Shown: positions 8,095 through 16,896 of the stretch, piece by piece | Numbering within the stretch: the first letter of the stretch is position 1 | How the letters are laid out: each line of letters opens with the position of its first letter | Origin: JBQTIY01 sp052387675 | GTDB lineage: Bacteria > Planctomycetota > B15-G4 | NCBI GenBank assembly: GCA_052387675.1 | Contig: JBQTIY010000013.1 | Span: 1 to 64,000 of the forward strand | Direction of reading: 5' to 3' | DNA: 64,000 nt | Notes under the pieces: model-generated | Told to the model about the DNA's origin: nothing | Databases searched by the model: none | What the model saw: the letters and a program-made list of their open reading frames with translations, nothing else | Translations under genes and position numbers: made by a program

Positions 8095-9990
8095 TTAGCG
8101 CGCGCCGCTGTCCTTGAGCACGCGCAAGATCGGCTCGTACTTGCCGAAGGGCGGGAAGATGTAGGCGCCCTTGACGCGCTTGTGGGCCAGGGCGGCGGCC
8201 AGGCTCTCGGCCGCCACGCGGATGCCGACCTCGCGCTGCTCATCGCGCGACTTGGCGTCGCGCAGACGCTTCATGACCGGCTCGGGCACGGCCATGCCCG
8301 GCACTTCGCGCGTGAGGAACTCGGCGTTCTTCAAGCTGGCCAGCGGCAGGATGCCCACGAAGAAGGGAATGTTCGGCACCTCCTCGGTGGCCGCCAGGAA
8401 GCGCTCCAACAGACGCGGATCGTAGACGGGCTGGCTGAAGACGTACTCCGCGCCGGCCTTGACCTTTTCGCCGAAGCGCCGCGCCTCGACTTCGAGATCC
8501 ATCGCGCCGGGATTGCAGCCCGTGCCGATGACGAAGTCGGTTTGCCCGCCGAGCGGCTTGCCCGAAAGGTCCAGGCCCTCGTTGAGCATCTTGGCGAAGC
8601 CGATCAGGCCGATGGAGTCGGTGTCGAAGACCGCCGTGGCATTGGGGAAGTTGCCCATCTTGGGCGGATCGCCCGTGATGAGCATGAGATTGCGCAGGCC
8701 CAGCGCGTTGTTGCCGATGAGGTCCATCTGCATGGCGAGCAGATTTCTGTCGCGGCAGCAGTAATGGATGATCGTTTCCATGCCGGTGGCTGCGCGGACT
8801 TGCTGAGCCAGCGCGGCCGGGCCCATGCGCGCGATGGCGCGCGGACCGTCGGCGATGTTGACCGCGTCGATGCCGTGGTCGCGCAGAAAGCGCGCCGACT
8901 CCACCGAGGCGCTGGCATCGAGCCCCGGCGGCGGATCGAGTTCGACGCTCACGGCGAAGCGCGTGCCGATGAGCGCTCCCCAGGGCGTGCGCGAGGCCCG
9001 TGGTCGCGCCGGCAGGCGCTGCGCCGCGGGAGTGCCGCCCGGCTCTTCGCTGACGGCCTCCACGCCCGTCGTGGCCTGCGCCCAGCCCACGCGCACGCTG
9101 CGCGGCTGGATCGAGAGCAGAAAGCTGCTGACCTCGTGGATCTGCTGAGGCGTCACGCCGCAGCAGCCGCCGATGAGCCGCGCCTTCTTCTGCACGAAGC
9201 GCCGGCTGTACTCGGCCAGGTACTCGGGGCTGCTCAAGTAGACCGAGCGGCCTTCGATGAGCGCCGGGCCGCCGACGTTGGGCATCGCGGCCACAGGCAG
9301 ACCCGTGGCGGCCCCCAGTGCTTGGACCACGTCGAGCGTGGTGTGCGGGCCGTCGCCGCAGTTCGCGCCCACGACGTGCGCCCCGGCGCGCGTCGCCATG
9401 CCGGCCACGTCCTCGGGCGCCACCAAGAAGTCCGTATGCCCCATGATGAAGCCGCGGTGGAAGCTGAAGCTCGCCACCACGGGCAGCTCGGTGGCGCGCC
9501 GGCAGGCGGTGATGGCGCGGTCCAGGTCGTGCACGCTCGTGAAGGTGTCGAGGAAGAGCAGGTCGGCGCCGGCCTCGGCCAGGGCCGTGGCGACCTCGGC
9601 ATAGGCAGCGCGCTGGTCCTCTTCGGTGAGGCCGCCCTCTTTGGCGCCCTGGCCCAGCGGCCCGATGCTGCCGGCCACATAGGCCTTGCCGCCGGCCTCA
9701 CTGCGCGCGATGGCCACACCCGAGCGCAAGATCTCCAGCAGGCGCGCCTCGAGCCCGTGCGCGGCCAGCTTCACCCGGTTGGCGCCGTAGGTGTTGGTCT
9801 CGATGAGCTCGCTGCCGGCCCGCAGGTAGTCGCGGTGGATCCCGCGCACCAGGGCCTCCGACGAGAGGTTCAGCTCGTCGTAGCAGCGGTTGATAAACAC
9901 GCCGCGGGCGTAGATTTCACTGCCCATGCCGCCGTCGCCCAGGATGACGCGGCTGCTCAAGGCCTCGAGGAAGGGCGGCTGGTCGGGCAC
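8095..9990 (-). CDS. Bifunctional homocysteine S-methyltransferase / 5,10-methylenetetrahydrofolate reductase
   Basis: 631 aa. Residues about 1-300 are a homocysteine methyltransferase barrel: VILGDGGMGSEIYARG, ETNTYGANR, and the zinc-binding cysteines in GANCGDGP and GGCCGVTP. Residues about 340-631 are a MetF-type reductase (FAVSVELDPPPG, HYCCRDRNL, LMLITGDPPK, GTGCNPGA, FSQPVYDP, PFFVGILPL). The arrangement is that of Bacillus YitJ. There is no cobalamin-binding domain, so it is not a full MetH. The start is GTG at 9990, with GATAGT 8 nt upstream. Confidence 0.92.
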   Translation of the reverse strand: MPDQPPFLEALSSRVILGDGGMGSEIYARGVFINRCYDELNLSSEALVRGIHRDYLRAGSELIETNTYGANRVKLAAHGLEARLLEILRSGVAIARSEAGGKAYVAGSIGPLGQGAKEGGLTEEDQRAAYAEVATALAEAGADLLFLDTFTSVHDLDRAITACRRATELPVVASFSFHRGFIMGHTDFLVAPEDVAGMATRAGAHVVGANCGDGPHTTLDVVQALGAATGLPVAAMPNVGGPALIEGRSVYLSSPEYLAEYSRRFVQKKARLIGGCCGVTPQQIHEVSSFLLSIQPRSVRVGWAQATTGVEAVSEEPGGTPAAQRLPARPRASRTPWGALIGTRFAVSVELDPPPGLDASASVESARFLRDHGIDAVNIADGPRAIARMGPAALAQQVRAATGMETIIHYCCRDRNLLAMQMDLIGNNALGLRNLMLITGDPPKMGNFPNATAVFDTDSIGLIGFAKMLNEGLDLSGKPLGGQTDFVIGTGCNPGAMDLEVEARRFGEKVKAGAEYVFSQPVYDPRLLERFLAATEEVPNIPFFVGILPLASLKNAEFLTREVPGMAVPEPVMKRLRDAKSRDEQREVGIRVAAESLAAALAHKRVKGAYIFPPFGKYEPILRVLKDSGAR

Positions 9991-9998
9991 GCGGGGAG

Positions 9999-10004
9999 AC
10001 TATC
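9999..10004 (-). promoter_or_regulatory. -10 box (GATAGT) of the MetH-MetF fusion gene
   Basis: Minus-strand GATAGT ends 8 nt before the GTG start at 9990; no ribosome site between. Confidence 0.35.
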
Positions 10005-10053
10005 AGAAGCCGAAGCCCGTCGGACTGCCATAGACGCCGACCGCTCGCGGCGC

Positions 10054-10059
10054 GACAAT
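10054..10059 (+). promoter_or_regulatory. -10-like box (GACAAT) of the MIP18-family gene
   Basis: GACAAT ends 6 nt before the ATG at 10066. It is weaker than the other boxes because the first base is not T. Confidence 0.3.
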
Positions 10060-10065
10060 GGGCCC

Positions 10066-10392
10066 ATGACTTCGCCCCAGGATCTGCGTCAACCCATCAT
10101 GGACAAACTCGCCACGGTCTATGACCCCGAGGTCCCGGTGGACATCGTCCAGTTCGGGCTGGTCTACGGCCTGGACATCGATCCCGAGGCCAATGTCACG
10201 CTGACCATGAGCCTCACCTCGCCGAGCTGCCCCGCGGCGCAGTCCATTCCCAAGGAGTGCGAGGAGAAGATCAAGTCGGTGGACGGCGTGAAGGCCGTGA
10301 ACATCAACGTGGTCTGGGATCCGCCGTGGGGTCCCGAGATGATCTCACCGTCCGGCCGCAAGAAGCTCGGCATGGACGCCGACGACGACTGA
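10066..10392 (+). CDS. MIP18/DUF59 family iron-sulfur assembly protein (SufT/PaaD-like)
   Basis: 108 aa. VYDPEVPVDIVQFGLVYGL, the SPSCPAAQ motif with the family's single conserved cysteine, and the tail VWDPPWGPEMISPSGRKKLG are diagnostic of DUF59 proteins, which help insert Fe-S clusters into target enzymes. It stands alone here, without other suf genes. It is divergent from the MetH-MetF gene and convergent with the next lipoprotein gene. The ATG at 10066 is where homology begins; an out-of-frame ATG at 10058 is ignored. Confidence 0.88.
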   Translation: MTSPQDLRQPIMDKLATVYDPEVPVDIVQFGLVYGLDIDPEANVTLTMSLTSPSCPAAQSIPKECEEKIKSVDGVKAVNINVVWDPPWGPEMISPSGRKKLGMDADDD

Positions 10393-10443
10393 ACGCCGCG
10401 GGCGCACAGCGCCCCGGCTGCACTGGCCTCCGTCGCGCTGCGT

Positions 10444-11292
10444 TCAGGATCCGACGGGCCAGCGCTCGGCGGCGCGCAGCCGCACCATCTCGTTCTCGTC
10501 GGCGAGCAGGGCCGCACGCAGTTCGGGCGGCACGTCCACGGTCGTGGGCAACTCGCCGAGCAAGATGAAGCGCACGACCGGATCGCGGTCGCGCAGGCCG
10601 GCCAAGGGATCGGCCAACCACGGCGGGAGTTGCCAGGTGCGCAGGCCGCGATGGAGTTCCAGGCGTCCCGCGGCCGTGGCGTTCGCCAACGCGAACGCAT
10701 AGTCCCCTCGCAGCGACGCCCACAAGACTGCGTCGACCGACTCCTTCTCGCCCGGCCGCGGGTACGGCAAGCCCTGCTTCCCGCCCGAGCCCAAGTGGTT
10801 CAGCCAAGTCTCCAGGCGAAGTGCGACGCTCTCTTGCTGCTGCTCCGCGCTCCGCGCGCGGTGCTCGGCGAGCTCAGCTTCCGTGCGGTGCTCGGGCAGG
10901 TCGAAGAAGCAGCGCCCCAGGAAGTCGAGCACGAAGAAGATCGGCGTGCCGATCGCGCGGAAGGGCACAACCGCGAGCTGCGTGTAGTACTCCTTCTCCC
11001 AGGGCACGTCGTCCCAGAGTTCGACCGTATCGTCAAAGCTGTCGTCCACGACCTGCGCCGGGTGCACGATGAAGCTGTCGACGAGGATGCAGACCAGGCC
11101 GCCAGGGAAGGTGAGCGGCAGCGTGGCCCAGAAGGCGGTGCCGCCCTCCGGGACCAGGTTTTCCTCGAAGGCATTCCACACCGGGCGGTTGTCGCGATTG
11201 GTGAAGGCACAGCCGGCCGAACTTGTCAGCAGGGCCGCCAGGGCCAGAGCGACCAAGGTGCAGCGCCGACTCCCCGTCCCGGATCGCTTCAT
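10444..11292 (-). CDS. Lipoprotein, paralogue of the upstream gene
   Basis: 282 aa. An N-terminal signal (MKRSG... LVALALAALLTSSAGC) ends in a lipobox, so it should be a lipid-anchored envelope protein. The core LPLTFPGGLVCILVDSFIVHP followed by VDDSFDDTVELWD aligns with LPTGIVALVADMVLVHP and VDDAWLDTVDALW of the upstream product, so the two are paralogues. The C-terminal 70 residues (RDRDPVVRFILLGELP, then LLADENEMVRLRAAERW) look like HEAT-type repeats, absent from the partner. The ATG at 11292 overlaps the upstream stop (ATGA). Function unknown. Confidence 0.72.
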   Translation of the reverse strand: MKRSGTGSRRCTLVALALAALLTSSAGCAFTNRDNRPVWNAFEENLVPEGGTAFWATLPLTFPGGLVCILVDSFIVHPAQVVDDSFDDTVELWDDVPWEKEYYTQLAVVPFRAIGTPIFFVLDFLGRCFFDLPEHRTEAELAEHRARSAEQQQESVALRLETWLNHLGSGGKQGLPYPRPGEKESVDAVLWASLRGDYAFALANATAAGRLELHRGLRTWQLPPWLADPLAGLRDRDPVVRFILLGELPTTVDVPPELRAALLADENEMVRLRAAERWPVGS

Positions 11293-11918
11293 GTTCCCGC
11301 CTTGGCTGGCGCGTCGGCATCCTCGTGCGGGTCGATCGGGAAGAGGCAGCGCCCGAGCCAATCGCCGACGAAGACAAAGGGCGTGGCGATGGTCACGAGC
11401 GGCAGGAGCACGGCGCGGCGGAAGCGCGTCTGGCCGCGCGAAGTCCAGAGCGCGTCCACTGTGTCGAGCCAAGCGTCATCCACCGAGCAGGCCGGATGCA
11501 CGAGGACCATGTCGGCCACGAGGGCCACGATGCCGGTGGGCAGCGTGACGGGCACGGCCACCCAGCGCATCGTTGCGCTTGCGGGGATGCAGCTTTCGTC
11601 GAGGGCGTTGAGCGTGCGCCGATAGTCCTCCTCGAAGACGGCGCAGCCCATGAGCCAGAGCACGATGGCCACGAGCACGACGAGCAGCAGCGCCCGGCCC
11701 ATCGTGAGGCGCCGTGGCGACGAGGCAGCCGAGTGGCAGCCGCTCTCGCTGCAGACATCGGCTTTGGATTCGGCGCCCCCTTGGGCCCCCGCTGCAGCGC
11801 CGCTCGAAGCACCGCAGCCTGTGCCGCAACCCGTGCCGCAGTGGCCCTCGCCGCTGGCTGCGGGCTGGCCCCCATCAGCCTGAGTTTGGCTCGGCGGCGT
11901 GCTCGAAACACTCTTCAT
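11289..11918 (-). CDS. Membrane-anchored protein with Cys-rich N-terminal tail, paralogue of its downstream neighbour
   Basis: 209 aa. Residues 1-70 are low complexity with regularly spaced cysteines (HCGTGCGTGCG, then VCSESGCHS). A hydrophobic segment ALLLVVLVAIVLWLMGC follows, ending in a possible lipobox. The remainder (ALDESCIPASATMRW, LPTGIVALVADMVLVHP) is paralogous to the next gene. If translation began at the internal ATG just before the hydrophobic segment (11702), it would be a plain lipoprotein. The outer ATG at 11918 is preferred because TAGCGT lies 7 nt upstream, but this is unsettled. The stop overlaps the next start by 4 nt. Confidence 0.62.
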   Translation of the reverse strand: MKSVSSTPPSQTQADGGQPAASGEGHCGTGCGTGCGASSGAAAGAQGGAESKADVCSESGCHSAASSPRRLTMGRALLLVVLVAIVLWLMGCAVFEEDYRRTLNALDESCIPASATMRWVAVPVTLPTGIVALVADMVLVHPACSVDDAWLDTVDALWTSRGQTRFRRAVLLPLVTIATPFVFVGDWLGRCLFPIDPHEDADAPAKAGT

Positions 11919-11925
11919 GGACCCG

Positions 11926-11931
11926 ACGCTA
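11926..11931 (-). promoter_or_regulatory. -10 box (TAGCGT) of the paralogous lipoprotein operon
   Basis: Minus-strand TAGCGT ends 7 nt before the ATG at 11918. It supports the longer form of the first protein. Confidence 0.35.
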
Positions 11932-11971
11932 CGCCTCTCCCGCCTCCCCCGCAAGCGCCCGGCCTGCGTGG

Positions 11972-11977
11972 TATGGT
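11972..11977 (+). promoter_or_regulatory. -10 box (TATGGT) of the GT-C pair operon
   Basis: TATGGT ends 9 nt before the ATG at 11987; no ribosome site between. Confidence 0.4.
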
Positions 11978-11986
11978 CGGCCGCGC

Positions 11987-12553
11987 ATGCGGCCCGTTGC
12001 ACTGATCCTGGGCCTGCTCCTCGCCGCGCAAGCCACACTCCTCGTGCGCAGCCAGGGCCAGGCGCTCACCGCCGCACGCATGGGGCACCGCTGGCTCACC
12101 GAAGGCGGCCCCGAGGGCGACCTCTCCTACCTGCCGCTCGCCGCCAGCCGCGCACTGGCCGAACTCGAAGGCGCCTTGCCGCTGCAGGCGCGCGTGCTCG
12201 TTGTGCTGGCTTCGCCCTTCCCGGTGGCCTTCGATTTCTACTTGCAGCCGCGCCACGTGGCGGTGCTCATGCCCTTGGATGACGCGCTCATTGCGCGAGC
12301 CGCCGCAGCCTTTCCCGTCGCGGCCGGACAGGCGCAGCGCTGGGCCGACCTCGTCACCGCGCGCGGCCAGCGCCTGACGCCGCAGTCGCTGCACGAGGGC
12401 CTGCAGCGCGCCGACTACCTGCTCAGCTTCCACGCGGACCCGGCCGCGCTGGGAGTGCCGCCCGAGCGGCTGGAGTTCGTCGCACGCAGCGAGATGGCCG
12501 CGGTGTGGCGCGTTCTGCGCGACGACGCCGACCTGGGCACGGCGCCCCGATGA
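11987..12553 (+). CDS. Small membrane-anchored protein paired with a GT-C-like protein
   Basis: 188 aa. An N-terminal hydrophobic segment (LILGLLLAAQATLLV) anchors a mostly soluble domain with ARVLVVLASPFPVAFDFYLQPRH and LSFHADPAALGVP. I do not recognise the family. The soluble part resembles the periplasmic tails of GT-C membrane glycosyltransferases split off as a separate gene, which would suit its partner; that is inference. Its TGA overlaps the next ATG (ATGA at 12550), so the two are translationally coupled. Confidence 0.62.
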   Translation: MRPVALILGLLLAAQATLLVRSQGQALTAARMGHRWLTEGGPEGDLSYLPLAASRALAELEGALPLQARVLVVLASPFPVAFDFYLQPRHVAVLMPLDDALIARAAAAFPVAAGQAQRWADLVTARGQRLTPQSLHEGLQRADYLLSFHADPAALGVPPERLEFVARSEMAAVWRVLRDDADLGTAPR

Positions 12554-13965
12554 ATGCCGAGCCCGCCTCCATGACCGGTCCGGCGGCGATCGTGCTCGTC
12601 TATGTCACGCAGCTCTTGGCGGGGCTGCTGCTGCTCGGCGCGGCGGACAGCTTGGCCGGCGCGGCCCGCACGCCTCGCCGCTGGCATGAGCGGCTCTCGC
12701 GCGCGCTGCTCCTGGGCCCGCTCGGCATCACGCTGCAAATGCTGCTCTTGCACGCGATCGATTCGCCCTTCGAGCTGACCGCCATCGTGACGCCCTGGTG
12801 GCTGGCCGGCGCAGCCGCGGCCGGCACGGCCCTCGCGCGGCGGCGTCGCAACTCGGACCAGCCGGCCTTGCAAGCGCGGGCGGGAGCCGAGGCGCGGGCA
12901 GGCGGGCAGGCGCGGTTCGCCATGGGCCTGCCGCAGCGCGCCGCGCTGCTGCTGACCGTGCTGCTCTTTCTCCTGGCGCTGGGCCAGGGGCTGCTTCTGC
13001 CGGTACACACAGGAGACGCGCTGCTGAACTTCGCGCAGAACGCGCGCGTCTTCGAGACGCATGGCAACTTGGCGCCCGAGGCGCTCGCGCAGCTCGCGCT
13101 CCCCGGCCACACCGAATATCCGCCGCTCGTGGCGCTCAACGAGACGCTGCTCTTCTTTGCAGGCGGCCCGGCGCGCGCACTGGCCATCAAACCCTTCTTC
13201 GCGCTGGCCGGCTGGGCCCTGCTGCTGCTCATCGTCGAGGCCTGCTTTTCAGTTCTGCGCGGCTGGCGCGGCGCGGCCGTGGCGGCCCTGGCCTGCTGCA
13301 CGCCCTTCTTCGCTAGCCAGGCCACTGAGGGCTACGCCGATCTGCGCCTGGCGGCCGGCGTGCTCTTGCTCGCGCTCACTGCCCGAGAGTCCAACCTGCT
13401 GCTCTTCGTCCTGGCGGGCGCGGCCTGCGCTTTCACGAAGTTCGAGGGGCTGGCGGTCGCCCTGGTCGCCGTGCCCGTCATGTTCTGGCTGCCGCTGCGA
13501 CGGCGCGCGCTGGGCGCGACAGCGCTGCTCGGCCTCGCCCTCATCTGGCCGGCTTGGCTCTCGCAGCAGAGTCTCGGCACTCCGCCGCTGGCCGGCTCAG
13601 AGTGGCACGACCTTGGCGGTGCCCTCGTGCGCTTGCCGCTCGCCGCACGCGACCTGGCGGCGCTCATGCTGGGCAGCGACAGCGCCGGCCACCTCAGTTT
13701 CGGCCTCTTCTGGCCGCTCTGCCTGGCCGCCGTGCTGGCCGGGCTGCTGCGTCGCGACGTGAGCACACGACGCCGGCTGGCGCTCGCGGCGTTGCCGCTG
13801 CTGCTGCACCTGGGCCTCTATGCCGCGGTCTTTGCGCTCAGCCCCGCGGAACTGGGCTGGCACCTGCAAACCGCGGGCGGGCGGCTCTTGCTGCACACGA
13901 CGCCGTGGGCGCTGTTGCTCGCCCTCGCTGCGCTGCGCGACGAGGATCCCACCGCGCCGACTTGA
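12550..13965 (+). CDS. Polytopic membrane protein, GT-C glycosyltransferase-like
   Basis: 471 aa with about ten membrane segments. After the second or third segment comes a loop HTGDALLNFAQNARVFETHG, followed by HTEYPPLVALNE. An acidic residue just after an early membrane segment and an (E/D)YPPL stretch are the hallmark of GT-C enzymes, which transfer sugars from polyprenyl-phosphate donors on the outer face of the membrane. The alanine/arginine-rich linker at about residues 95-120 is unusual. The ATG at 12550 overlaps the preceding stop. The substrate is unknown. Confidence 0.65.
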   Translation: MNAEPASMTGPAAIVLVYVTQLLAGLLLLGAADSLAGAARTPRRWHERLSRALLLGPLGITLQMLLLHAIDSPFELTAIVTPWWLAGAAAAGTALARRRRNSDQPALQARAGAEARAGGQARFAMGLPQRAALLLTVLLFLLALGQGLLLPVHTGDALLNFAQNARVFETHGNLAPEALAQLALPGHTEYPPLVALNETLLFFAGGPARALAIKPFFALAGWALLLLIVEACFSVLRGWRGAAVAALACCTPFFASQATEGYADLRLAAGVLLLALTARESNLLLFVLAGAACAFTKFEGLAVALVAVPVMFWLPLRRRALGATALLGLALIWPAWLSQQSLGTPPLAGSEWHDLGGALVRLPLAARDLAALMLGSDSAGHLSFGLFWPLCLAAVLAGLLRRDVSTRRRLALAALPLLLHLGLYAAVFALSPAELGWHLQTAGGRLLLHTTPWALLLALAALRDEDPTAPT

Positions 13966-13997
13966 GGCGCCAGCCTGAGTCGCCGGCCGCGCTCGGC

Positions 13998-16757
13998 CTA
14001 CGGCTCCGGCAGCGTGAGCGGGTTGCCGTCGATGTCCAGTTCCACGGGCGGGCCGAAGCCGAGTTCCGCGAGACTCTCGCGCACCTTGGCGGCATCGCCC
14101 ACGACCAGAATCGCCACCTGCTCGGGATGCACGTGCTCGCGCGCCAGCTTGTCCAGGTCGGCCTTGCCCAGGGTGTTGAGCTGGGCGATGCGGCGCTGGA
14201 GATAGTCATCCGGATAGCCGTAGAAGCTCACGCTGTCGAGAATCCCCGAGAGCGCCGAGATGGACTCGAACTGGCGGTTCATGGCCTGCAGCAGGGCGTC
14301 ACGTGCGAAGGCCACTTCCTCTTCGGAGAGCCCCCCCTCTTTAACGGCGCGGAGTTCCTTGAGGAACTCTGAGATCGCCGCCGCCGTGTGCTGGGTGTGC
14401 ACACCGGCCGAGGCCGTGAAGAGCCCCGGGCGCAGCCCGCCGGAGAAGTTGCTGCGGGCGCCGTAGGTGTAGCCCTTGTCCTCGCGCAGATTCATGTTGA
14501 TGCGGCTGCTGAAGGCGCCGCCCAGCGAGTAGTTCATCACCTGAGCCGGATACCAGTCGGGATCCGTGCTGGCCAGGCCGATGTGGCCGATGCGCACTTC
14601 CGACTGCGCTGCCTCGGGCTTGTCCACCAGGAAGACGCGCGGCTCGTTGAGCCCGCGCGGGGGCGCGACGGCCAGCGGCGGCAGGGCCTCGCCGGCCCAG
14701 TCGCTGCCCAGGCGGGCGAGTAGATCGCGCAGCTCGGAGGCCTGCACATCGCCGACGACCAGCAGGCGCGCACCGCTGGGCACGACGCAGCGCCGGTGAA
14801 AGGCGCGCACATCGGACAGCGTGAGCGTGCCCACGGTTTCGAGCGTGCCGTCCGTGGGCCAGCCCTCGGGATGGTCGGCGCCGTAGGCCACGCGCGCCCA
14901 GGCATTGCGGCTGATCGTGCCGATGGAGTCACCGCGCGTGGACAGCCCGGTGAGGCGCTGCTGCTTGAGGCGCTCGAAGTCGGCGGGCGAAAAACGCGGC
15001 TTCAGCACGACATCCTGCAGCAGCGCGAGGGCCTCGGGCAGGTGCTTGCGCAGAGTGCGCAGCGAGATCGTGAGTTCCTCGTCGTCGGCTGAGACGTTGA
15101 AGTTGGCGCCCAGCTCATCGAGCCGGTCGGCGAAGGCCAGCGTGTCGAGAGACTCAGTGCCCTCGTTCATGAGCTCGGCCGTGAGCGTGGCCAGGCCGGC
15201 CTGGCGCAACTCCGTGCGCAGGTGTCCGGCCGGCACGCTGAGCTGCACCGAGACCAGCGGCAGCTCGGTGTAGCGGGTGCCGGTCATCTGCACGCCATTG
15301 GGCAGGGCGTCGTGCCAAATCGCCGGGGCCTTGAAGTTCGGCGCCGGCCCGACGCGCGGCTGCGCATCGCGCTGCACCGTGCTCTCGATGGCCACCTGCG
15401 GCGTCGTGCGACCCGTCGCTGCCGACTGGAGCTGGCCCTCCGGCACGACCGACAAAGCCAGGAAGGGCTGGCCGAGCAGGTACTTCTCGAGAGCCCGCTC
15501 GACGTCGCGCGGCGAAACCTCGAGGACCTCGCGCAGCAGACGCGTGGCCTCCGCCGGATCGCCTTCGAAGACATTGGCTTCGGCCAGCGCGCTCGTGCGC
15601 GCCGAGACTGTCTCCAGCCGGTTCACGAAACTGGACTCGTAGCGTGTCTGCTGACGACGAAGCTGATCCTCGTTCACGCCTTGCTCTTCAAGCTGGGCGA
15701 GCAGGGCGTGAATCTTGGTCTCGAGCGTATCGAGGGTGACGCCCGGCGCGGCACGCACGGTGATGTCGAACTCACCGGCCATTTCGCCGCGGTCCTGGCC
15801 GGCAGAAACCCGCGTGGCCAGCACCTCGTCGATGGTCAGGGCCCGGTCGAGGATGGCCGACTTGTTGGCGGAGAGAATCGCGGCCAGCATGAGGAGCGAG
15901 GCCTCGTCCTCGTGCCCGCGCGGCACGGTCGGCCAGGTCAGCGAAAGCTGCGGCAGCTTGATCTTGTCTTCTACAGCCACCCGCCGCGTCTGGGCGAAGT
16001 CCGTGGCGCGCGGCTCGGGCCGCTGCACTTCGGGGCCGCGCGGCAGACCGCCAAAGTACTTGCGGGCCAGCTCCAATGCGACGGTCGGGTTGACGTCGCC
16101 GCCGATGGCGAGCGTGGCGTTATTGGGCCCGTACCAGCGCCGGAAGAAGGCGTGCACATCGGCCAGCGAAGCAGCCTCAAGATCGGCGTGACTGCCGATG
16201 GTCAGCCAGTGGTAAGGATGATCGGAGGGATAGAGCGCCGCCGCCGAAACTTCATAGGCCTTGGCGTAGGGCTGGTTCTCGTAGTTCTGCCGGCGCTCGT
16301 TCTTGACCACTTCGCGCTGGTTGTCGAGCTTGCGCTGCGTGATGGCCGGCAGCAGAAAGCCCATGCGATCCGCCTCGAGCCAGAGCGCGGTCTCGAGATG
16401 ATTGCTGGGCAGCGTCTCGAAGTAGTTTGTGCGGTCACGGTTGGTGGTGCCGTTGAGCGTGCCGCCGGCCTCGCTCACGATCTTGAAGTGCTGGTCGTCG
16501 CCGACGTGCTCGCTGCCCTGGAACATGAGGTGCTCGAACAGGTGCGCGAAGCCGCTGCGGCCCGGCTCCTCGCGGCCGCTGCCCACGTGATAGACCACGT
16601 ACACGGCCACGACCGGATCGCTGTGGTCCTCGTGGATCACGACCTGCAGGCCGTTCTCGAGGACGTGCTTCTCGAAGGGGATCTCAAGCTCTTGAGCGCG
16701 GGTCGGGGAGTTCATGAGGAGGGTGGCGGCCAAAAGAAGAGGGAGGTGACGCGACAT
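13998..16757 (-). CDS. M16 family zinc metallopeptidase, two-unit, exported
   Basis: 919 aa. A signal peptide (MSRHLPLLLAATLLMNSPTRA) is followed by two M16 units. The first has the inverted zinc motif HLFEH (HxxEH) with its downstream glutamate region (LWLEADRMGF), so it is the catalytic half. The second (about residues 490-919, ending AILVVGDAAKVRESL) lacks HxxEH, as in pitrilysin-like fused enzymes. Predicted to degrade peptides in the periplasm. The ATG at 16757 has AGGA about 7 nt upstream. The 139 nt upstream (16758-16896) hold a TAGGCT box near 16813 and nothing else I recognise. Confidence 0.9.
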   Translation of the reverse strand: MSRHLPLLLAATLLMNSPTRAQELEIPFEKHVLENGLQVVIHEDHSDPVVAVYVVYHVGSGREEPGRSGFAHLFEHLMFQGSEHVGDDQHFKIVSEAGGTLNGTTNRDRTNYFETLPSNHLETALWLEADRMGFLLPAITQRKLDNQREVVKNERRQNYENQPYAKAYEVSAAALYPSDHPYHWLTIGSHADLEAASLADVHAFFRRWYGPNNATLAIGGDVNPTVALELARKYFGGLPRGPEVQRPEPRATDFAQTRRVAVEDKIKLPQLSLTWPTVPRGHEDEASLLMLAAILSANKSAILDRALTIDEVLATRVSAGQDRGEMAGEFDITVRAAPGVTLDTLETKIHALLAQLEEQGVNEDQLRRQQTRYESSFVNRLETVSARTSALAEANVFEGDPAEATRLLREVLEVSPRDVERALEKYLLGQPFLALSVVPEGQLQSAATGRTTPQVAIESTVQRDAQPRVGPAPNFKAPAIWHDALPNGVQMTGTRYTELPLVSVQLSVPAGHLRTELRQAGLATLTAELMNEGTESLDTLAFADRLDELGANFNVSADDEELTISLRTLRKHLPEALALLQDVVLKPRFSPADFERLKQQRLTGLSTRGDSIGTISRNAWARVAYGADHPEGWPTDGTLETVGTLTLSDVRAFHRRCVVPSGARLLVVGDVQASELRDLLARLGSDWAGEALPPLAVAPPRGLNEPRVFLVDKPEAAQSEVRIGHIGLASTDPDWYPAQVMNYSLGGAFSSRINMNLREDKGYTYGARSNFSGGLRPGLFTASAGVHTQHTAAAISEFLKELRAVKEGGLSEEEVAFARDALLQAMNRQFESISALSGILDSVSFYGYPDDYLQRRIAQLNTLGKADLDKLAREHVHPEQVAILVVGDAAKVRESLAELGFGPPVELDIDGNPLTLPEP

Positions 16758-16896
16758 GTCGGCATCCTGAGCACGAGGCGAAGGGGCGCGAGGCGAAGAG
16801 CGGCCAGCCTAGCAGAAGGCGGGCAGCGGGCGCCCGCCGCCAGGACCGTGCCGCGGCCCCCGATGAGCCCTCAGTTGCTCTCTCAGTGCCGCGGCC

